Shown: positions 6,478 to 12,500 of the stretch, piece by piece
How the letters are laid out: each line of letters starts with the position of its first letter
How positions within the stretch are numbered: the stretch's first letter is position 1
The notes under the pieces: generated by a model
The model's input: the letters and a program-made list of their open reading frames with translations, nothing else
The model's database searches: none
What the model was told of the DNA's origin: nothing
Translations under genes and position numbers: made by a program
NCBI GenBank assembly: GCA_014634225.1
Contig: BLFN01000126.1
Coordinates: 1,491,354 to 1,503,853, forward strand
Direction of reading: 5' to 3'
Source: Acropora yongei
Taxonomy: Eukaryota; Cnidaria; Anthozoa; Scleractinia; Acroporidae
DNA: 12,500 bases

Positions 6478-9400
6478 GTAAGGCTAAGTAATGAATGAAA
6501 TAGTCGATACAAGGATAGTTTTACATTAGAGATTTGTAGCTTAACAATCTTGATGAGTTACCTTCTCTAATAGAGGTCATTTGGACTATACTATATCAAT
6601 TGCTTTAATACCGCTTTCATAGATTGTTTTTTTTTTCTTCTTTTTTTTTAATTTGATGTTGTCTTTTTTGTTTTGTTTTGCTTTTCTTTCTTTTTATCTT
6701 ACGCAGTTCGACCTAAAATAGACAAATTTTAATAGTCTTAAAACTGAAATAGTTTTTTTTTCTTTTCTTTGAAAAACAAAAACAAAACAAACAAAAAAGC
6801 AAAAAAAAAGGGGGGTAAAAGCGATGAAAAGGAGGACGAGAAACCAAATCGATTAAAAAATAATAATAATAAGCGCTATCAATTCCTTGACTCTTTTTTT
6901 TTAATTTTGTTCACCCAAGCTGATTGAACGATAGTTACGTTGAACAAATTCTAACTTAGGAAATGTATAAAGCAGAAGAAAAAAGGTTTTACCTAATATT
7001 GCTGTACTGAAGTGAATAACGCTTTATTTCGTGACACCGAAAACGGTGAACAAGAGAGAAGTTGTAGCTTACATACGCGCTAGCTTTATTCATTTATTTA
7101 TTTTTTGAAATACATTCTACGTTGTAGCTCCTTTTGCAAAAGCAACATTCCCCAGAAAACGATTTGTAACAAACGGGAATGATAATGTGAGACCGGTAGA
7201 TTTATACACGAAAGAATTTTGCCGGTCATGACATTTCTGCAATATATTCATTTACCTACACGTTTGTCTAATTTCAAACAGATTCAGAGTCGATCAGTCG
7301 TAAAAAAAGGTATCACTACAAGCTTTATCAATTATCATTTCGCCGACTCTGGAAAGCGATAGGGAATCGATCAGCTGCAAACCTACTTAGGAAACAATAA
7401 AGCTGTTTATTTTATGTTGATCGCCCTGGTAACCAAATACACTAAATAAAAGTCATTATACAGTAGACAAAACTTTTGACGTCATTTCGTGTAACATCTT
7501 CCCTTTGGTCGCATTTGAATTATTTAACACTTAATTTCGACTCCATTGCCTATAAGGACAAAGGGATGATGTGTTGTTGGAGCGCGATTGTGATATTATC
7601 ACGAGATTATCATATCAAAGACAAAATGGTTATCTAAAACGAAAGGAAAGCACGAACCACCATTCAGAATTCACGTTATTATACTTTTTTTTTCTTTTTT
7701 TTTTTTACCAGAAGATATATCCTCTACCTGGACATGTTGATAGGAAACTAGAAGCCTTTATAATTCCCCACGACTATTTTGAATGTAAACTTTTCGACAT
7801 TATATTTCTTAATCACTGCATTTCCCTTTCTGTGGAGCACGAAAATAAATCAAAAAACAAAGGTTAACATTGAGCGAACATATAAATTTTCAAATAAAGC
7901 ATATTTAAGCTCTTCGCCCAAGGTTTTTGAAAAGTTCTAAAATTTACTCAATGGTCTGTACAATTTCTTTGTACAACCGGAAGTTCCCGGTTGACTCGTG
8001 TTGACTTTCTGACCAAGAAGCTTGAATCCGAAGCAATTCCAGAAGCAAGATTTAAGTGTTTTCAAAAAGGGGTTATATGAGCCGCTAGTGAGCCTGGAGC
8101 TCAGTGGCGGGCATGATCATTCTTTATGGGGTAAAAAAAAAATGTTTAAAAATAAAATCAAATACAACTGAAATTGAAAGAAAAATTGAAATATTGGCTG
8201 AGTTAAGGTATTGGAACTGTGTAATCACTCTATGGGGTCGTCTATTAATTGATCGTTCTTTATATTGCTGCACTGTATAAAGGACAATTACTTACTTTAA
8301 ACAAGAGAAATTAATTTAATGATGCAGCTGATACTGTCAATAAATGGCAAAGGATTTTTTGCAGGAAAATTGCAAAAAAAATGTGACTAGTGCAAAATTA
8401 TGTATTCACACTGGCAAGCAAATAGCGTGTTTCCTAAATAAAACGAACTTTTCTCAAAAAAGAAAAAAAAAAGAAAAAAGAAAAAGCTCATACAAAACAA
8501 GCGAAAACCAATAGACCCACTAGCAATGGCAAAGAAGTAATAGCGGTCTCTTCTACATCATCATCTTGAGTGTTCAAAGTTCATATTAAATGCATTTACA
8601 TGCAATAAGAAAGAAACACACTTGCCAACAAACTGTCAGCTTTCAAGGACCTTAAACTGTAACTGTGGATTAACTTTCCAAAAACTAGCTCAACATCAAG
8701 CGCAAACGGTTTCGTAGTTTAAAGTTTTACTTCTTTGTGGGCTTGTCACAAATCTCGCAAACAATCAAAAATTTCTTTCTCCCCAACGCGTGGACCATCT
8801 TTTAACAAACAAATGAGGTAATTAAAGAGCTAAAGCTTGAGAAATCCTTTCCCACCAGACTTCTTCTTGAATGCTCTTTAATTCATTCAGTTTTGTTGCT
8901 TTCATCTGAAATTCGGTGGTCATGCCTGTTTATGAGTTTACTTGATTTTAAATATTTATACATATGATGCCAATACATGAAGTTCATGAATCGGAACCGC
9001 GGATTGAACGATTATCAATGACTATCGTAGTTTTTGGCGCTTTATAGGCTTGAAAAACACAACCTTGAACTGGGATTCGAACGCTGACCTTTGTGATGTC
9101 GATGCAGTGCTCGCGATCGACCAGACGAGCTATCAGGTCACCTGGAATGTTTTCTTTATTTCGGTCGATGATAGTAGTAGGGTATAGAATCCGAGTAGAA
9201 GCGTCGTATTTCCTTATGTGAGCCAACTGTTCGGTGTAGTATTTCTATTTAATTGTCTCGTATAAGTTCAGATACAGCCAGGATTTAACTAAATTAAATG
9301 CACTTAAGTTTCAATAAGCGTCGAGAAGTGTTCCTTCGCACTGTGGATCAACTTCAACATTGCTTTTGGTGAGGAATAGTCACTAAAGATCACGACTTGT

Positions 9401-12400
9401 ACAAGAAGGCAAAAACAGTGTTGACGGAAACGTTTGCCCTAACGCGGGCCTTCGTGACGTATATCAATTACTTGCAATTGCAACCCTGGACATAACTTTC
9501 TGAGTTAGTTGATATTGTGCTTGGATACTTTATTCTTGCTTGTGAAGATTACAGGGAAAAATCAATATAGATTTATTTTAAACTAACTGTATTAAATTTA
9601 CATAATTGCGATATTTCTTGTTATAAAGGGATGAAACGTAAGAAGCACCACCATTCCGGTGGAAGCGGGAGTGGAAGGGACGGAGGAAGCGGAAGTGGCA
9701 GCTTAGCCAGCGGTGAAAGTGATGACCCTAACAGTGGCAGTGGTGAAAGCGGTGATAATGATCATTCCGGGAATGAAAGAGGCAGTGGAAGGGGTGGTAG
9801 AGGCAGGGGCTCTGGCCGTGGCAGCGGTGGAAGTGGCGACGACGGTGATGCAGAGAATAACGATGATGGTGGTGAAGATGAGGAAGAAGAAGGTAGTAAT
9901 GATGGCAGCAGTCTAGTAACAATCAATATCAGTTTTGAAGGAGAGTCTAACCTGTGGAGATAATGGTAAGAAAAAACAATGTACTGAAAGATTGCTGAAC
10001 AATCCTCCTCTCTCTTCCTGCTGTTTAGGAAGGGGCTCGTGCTCCAGCAATCCATGTGCAAATGGGGGATTGTGTCACAAGACAAATGCTAGTTACGCCT
10101 GCGAATGCTTGCCAGGTTTTACGGGAGAGAAGTGTGAAGGTACATGTAAGGCTTTTGTGTACTGTAAAAAAAAAACAAAAACAAGTGCAAGTGTTTCAGC
10201 AGAGTTATCGAAGAATTTCAGACTATAGAATCACTCGAGCTTTAGTCTCATTTGGCGTGGTTTCAAATCGACTTCTCAATTGGAGCTCAGTAGAAGACAA
10301 TGTGAGCATTTAGTTCTTTTTTCTTTTCTTTAATTAGGGCTCTGTTTGTGGTGAAAATATCTGCATATTTTCATGTCACAATTTAGCTTGTTTCAGATAA
10401 AATAGAAATAACCCCTGCATAGAGATTGCTACTGCAATTTTGTTAAAATGCTTTGTTAAGTTTGAGATCAGCATTAATAATGTATGCCAAGTGTTAACTA
10501 CAGTGTCGATTTGAGTTTTGACCATAAGTTTGGGTGGAATATGATTTATCACTGGACACACAAACTACGAAGACAATTTGCATGCTTTTTATCCTTGCTT
10601 GGAGGAGCTGGTTTCAAATGAAACTGGTGCAACTTAAGATTTTGGCATGATGAATGTCAATCAGCGCAAAGAGAATACGGGAATACATCGTCAACTACTT
10701 GTCACTAAAGAGCATGGACTTAAGGATATAAAATGTAAACATGAAAAGTTAGCTTACTCTACCAGTCTTGGAAGTAAGAATAGACAATTTCCTATTTTTG
10801 AGGTTCGAGTGGGAAATTGTACCTTTAATTTTTAATACTTAAAAATGTCGTGTACTTTAATATGCGGCAGCTCTTGACATATATCGCTGAGGATTTGACT
10901 TTCTGGATAGCCCAGAAAACCAATTCCAGAAAGAGTTTTCACTCGCTCTGAGAATACAGGAAGAAGGAAAAATAATCAATTAACTTAGCACTTCTCCATT
11001 GTTTTGAACAGAGGCTGACCCCTGCATAGAAAATCCCTGCCAAAACAATGGAAGCTGCAAAAACATCCAGAACAACTACACCTGTGATTGCGGTGCCCAG
11101 TTTGGAGGACTACATTGTGAAGGTTTGAGTGGGATTTCCTTTAAGAGGGTGTTTCCATGTTGTCATTCTCAAAAACCAGAGGCACTAAGATTTCGGCACT
11201 AATGGAGGAAGCCAATAATGATAAATCAGTCAAGCCAATTGCTTTTCCTCTAACAAAAGTCAGAACCATGCATTGAAGCAGTCCATGAATTTTTAACATC
11301 ACACCGGGCCCTTTATAAGAATAGTGGACATAATAAAAGATAAAGGTAAACTATCTGGTGAGCACGATATTTCGAGTCTAAAACGTTCCAGGCCTTGGTC
11401 AATGTTACTATTCCTCACTCGGGATTTGGACTCCCGTTGTTGGGGTAGACATCTTCTTCTGAGGCTTTCACATTGTTATATTGTCTATTGCCTGCTGGTC
11501 ATTTTTAACATGCACGTATCATGGTCACTCTTATTTTAAGTCGATTTACAATCCCGTCATTTCATTTGATTGTCTCTTCAGAAGGTGGTCCCAATAAAAT
11601 GATTTAACATTTCTGAGTGCGTTTTCAAAATGACGGTTTAAAGTCAAATTGTTTTGTATTGCTTTTCAGAGGTCGATCATTGCTTCCATAGTCCTTGCCA
11701 AAATAATGGAACTTGTAAAAGTTACCATGACAACTACACCTGTGATTGCAGCGGACCATATAGAGGAATGAACTGTGAAGGTTATAGATTAACTGTTGCA
11801 CATTTGTTCAATTTTCGAAATATCTGCCTAAAAAAAATTATCCCGTTACGCTTGAACAGGAGTAAACTCCCTAAAAAGAATTATCTACTCTTGATAGCGC
11901 TCAACTTCACGCGGGTGGCAAAGGGGTAAAAGAACGAAAATGACAACGGCGAGAACAGAAAATTGTCATATGTGTTCTGTACTGTAAAAAGTTGCAATTG
12001 TTAAAAGCTCATTTCCTTGATGACAAAGTCAGATCAAGTACCCGAGTTCTTCAAAAATTGCACGTACAAGATTGCATGATCTTCAATAAAACAGTAATTT
12101 TGATCGCAAGCACTGAGCTAGTTACAGCCTGGGACCTTAACAGACGCAAGATTTTGATCATACGCTAGCATGCTAATTCTGGTGTCAATTAGTCGTGAAC
12201 TTAGTCGTCATTGCTCAGAGATAAAGAATCATGCACCCGTTACAGCTACGAGGTTGCATGGTGCTACACAATATATATGGGGAGCGAAGAACAAGATGAA
12301 TGGCTTCAGAAATGACATTGATAATAGCACTAATGAGAATGAAGGTAGTTTCGAATGATAATAACGATAACATCACCGGCGAGCTAACATTTCTTTATTT

Positions 12401-12500
12401 TCTTATGCTTGTTTTCTAGAATTGGATGCGTGCTTTAGTAACCCCTGTCAGAACAATGGTGCGTGTTCAGGCAATCTGAGTAGCTACAGTTGTCGGTGCC
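6399..12500 (+). CDS. Gene 2: secreted or membrane protein with Ser-Gly-rich acidic segment and EGF repeats (3' end outside window)
   Basis: Exons proposed: 6399-6477, 9629-9892, 10029-10139, 11012-11122, 11670-11780 and 12420 to beyond 12500. All splice junctions are phase 1. The protein starts with a signal peptide of about 26 residues. An 88-residue Ser-Gly-rich segment turning strongly acidic follows, then three complete EGF-like domains and the start of a fourth. EGF domains are extracellular disulfide modules used in adhesion and signalling; the Ser-Gly segment could carry glycosaminoglycan. No catalytic domain is seen. The phase-1 exon pattern means whole repeats could be skipped or added without breaking the frame. 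The C-terminal half is missing, so whether it is secreted or membrane-anchored is unknown. Additional small exons in the 3.15-kb first intron cannot be excluded. Confidence 0.8.
6478..9628 (+). other. Gene 2 first intron, 3.15 kb
   Basis: Long phase-1 intron, GTAAGG to CTTGTTATAAAG. It holds T-rich then A-rich tracts at about 6626-6700 and 6752-6812, an A/G-rich tract at about 8455-8486, an 11-base inverted repeat (8820-8830 with 8873-8883) and SINE-like sequence near 8945-9240. The open frames inside it show no domain or compositional sign of coding. Confidence 0.6.
8945..9240 (-). mobile_element. tRNA-derived SINE remnant
   Basis: On the minus strand an A-box-like TAGCTCGTCTGG (complement of 9121-9132) is followed 38 bases later by a B-box GTTCGAATCCC (complement of 9072-9082). 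This is the spacing and order of an RNA polymerase III promoter from a tRNA. The sequence around them does not keep a tRNA fold: the A box has drifted and there is no sensible acceptor stem, so this is not a working tRNA gene. AT-rich unrelated sequence follows, as in a SINE body. The outer limits are rough guesses. Confidence 0.6.
9629..9892 (+). CDS. Gene 2 exon 2: Ser-Gly-rich and acidic segment
   Basis: Acceptor TTGTTATAAAG at 9628 and proposed donor GAAG|GTAGTA at 9893. It enters in phase 1, giving [12 protein letters not shown], and ends in phase 1. About 88 residues carry a basic/His start, about 14 Ser-Gly pairs (including GSGSG and NSGSGESGD), an Arg-Gly run ([15 protein letters not shown]) and an acidic end (EDEEEE). 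Ser-Gly pairs near acidic residues are the usual attachment sites for chondroitin or heparan sulfate. The DNA is strongly purine-rich. A stronger-looking donor (ATG|GTAAGA at 9966) would include a TAA at 9961-9963, so the upstream donor is needed to keep the frame into the EGF exons. Confidence 0.72.
10029..10139 (+). CDS. Gene 2 exon 3: EGF-like domain 1
   Basis: Acceptor CTCTTCCTGCTGTTTAG at 10028; donor GAAG|GTACAT at 10140. The exon is 111 bases, phase 1 on both sides. Six cysteines are in EGF order: [13 protein letters not shown], then [24 protein letters not shown] fits the C-x-x-G-x-(T/S)-G-x-x-C consensus for extracellular O-GlcNAc (EOGT). NAS is an N-glycosylation sequon. The calcium-binding N-terminal motif is absent (RGSC). 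Confidence 0.92.
10140..11011 (+). other. Gene 2 intron between EGF 1 and EGF 2
   Basis: An 872-base phase-1 intron. No repeat or RNA gene is recognised. Open frames in it lack coding signs. Confidence 0.6.
11012..11122 (+). CDS. Gene 2 exon 4: EGF-like domain 2
   Basis: Acceptor TTTTGAACAG at 11011; donor GAAG|GTTTGA at 11123. The exon is 111 bases, phase 1 on both sides. Six cysteines: [14 protein letters not shown], then [22 protein letters not shown] fits the C-x4-(S/T)-C consensus for O-fucose (POFUT1). [12 protein letters not shown] fits the Asx beta-hydroxylation pattern. NGS and NYT are N-glycosylation sequons, the first overlapping the O-fucose site. Confidence 0.92.
11123..11669 (+). 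other. Gene 2 intron between EGF 2 and EGF 3
   Basis: A 547-base phase-1 intron with nothing recognised inside. Confidence 0.6.
11670..11780 (+). CDS. Gene 2 exon 5: EGF-like domain 3
   Basis: Acceptor TATTGCTTTTCAG at 11669; donor GAAG|GTTATA at 11781. The exon is 111 bases, phase 1 on both sides. Six cysteines: [14 protein letters not shown], then [22 protein letters not shown] again fits the O-fucose consensus, but serine replaces the Asx needed for beta-hydroxylation. EVDHC at the start resembles part of a calcium-binding EGF motif. It shares a 20-base identical stretch (ACAACTACACCTGTGATTGC) with exon 4, pointing to exon duplication. Confidence 0.92.
11781..12419 (+). other. Gene 2 intron between EGF 3 and EGF 4
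   Basis: A 639-base phase-1 intron with no recognised element. Its end (CTTGTTTTCTAG) is a good acceptor. Confidence 0.6.
12420..12500 (+). CDS. Gene 2 exon 6: EGF-like domain 4, cut by window end
   Basis: Acceptor TTGTTTTCTAG at 12419; it enters in phase 1 like the other EGF exons. Five of six cysteines are visible: [14 protein letters not shown], then SYSCRC. The O-fucose site is lost because alanine replaces Ser/Thr before the third cysteine. NLS is a possible N-glycosylation sequon. If it matches its neighbours, about 30 bases lie beyond the window. Confidence 0.88.

Noticed and set aside
6626..6812. T-rich and A-rich tracts as a transposon terminal inverted repeat
   Set aside because: Simple-sequence complementarity only; no defined ends or flanking duplication.
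7571..7867. 98-codon plus-strand frame in the first intron of gene 2
   Set aside because: Includes a T-run translated as poly-Phe, has no domain or suitable splice phase signs and looks like chance in AT-rich DNA.
9072..9132. Functional tRNA gene on the minus strand
   Set aside because: A and B boxes are present but the cloverleaf, especially the acceptor stem, does not form.
8984..9226. 80-codon minus-strand frame
   Set aside because: Coincides with SINE-like tRNA-derived sequence, not a gene.
9713..10085. Long open frames in other frames and on the opposite strand across the Ser-Gly exon
   Set aside because: They arise from the repetitive purine-rich codons; the His- and Pro-rich translations are shadows of the Gly/Ser/Asp frame.
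10647..10835. 62-codon frame in the intron after EGF 1
   Set aside because: No cysteine pattern, no domain and no flanking phase-1 splice pair.

Overview
The window looks like nuclear DNA from an animal, most likely an anthozoan cnidarian (a coral or sea anemone). The evidence is AT-rich, intron-rich sequence; short phase-1 exons that each encode one extracellular domain; a degenerate LINE of a type familiar from cnidarian genomes; and a tRNA-derived SINE and MITE-like repeats in introns. The species cannot be fixed from sequence alone. No prokaryotic, viral or organellar genes were seen. Exon boundaries below are my own reading of splice sites and reading phase, without RNA evidence.

Layout: 1-1853 is repeat-rich and probably lies in an intron or upstream of gene 1. 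It holds a hairpin MITE (308-486) and a 5'-truncated, broken LINE on the minus strand (about 555-1706). Gene 1 (plus strand, 1854-5444, 5' part outside the window) has six exons whose phases agree through to a stop codon. Three exons encode one F5/8 type C (discoidin) domain, one encodes a transmembrane helix, and two encode a cytoplasmic tail with a PPPY motif. A poly(A) signal follows at 5506. A second MITE-like repeat (3200-3552) sits in its third intron.

About 950 bases later gene 2 begins on the same strand (6399 to beyond 12500). A signal-peptide exon is followed by a 3.15-kb intron carrying SINE-like sequence. Then come an exon encoding a Ser-Gly-rich and acidic segment, three complete EGF-like exons of exactly 111 bases each, and the start of a fourth.

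Both genes encode secretory-pathway proteins built from phase-1 domain modules: gene 1 a type I membrane protein with a discoidin ectodomain, gene 2 a secreted or membrane-bound EGF protein with a possible glycosaminoglycan-bearing stalk. They may be tandem relatives in which EGF modules precede a discoidin-TM-tail end, but the window cuts off the start of one and the end of the other, so this is untested. The most interesting points are the Ser-Gly-rich exon with two competing splice donors, the differing predicted sugar-attachment motifs among the EGF repeats, and the compact discoidin-TM-PPPY receptor.
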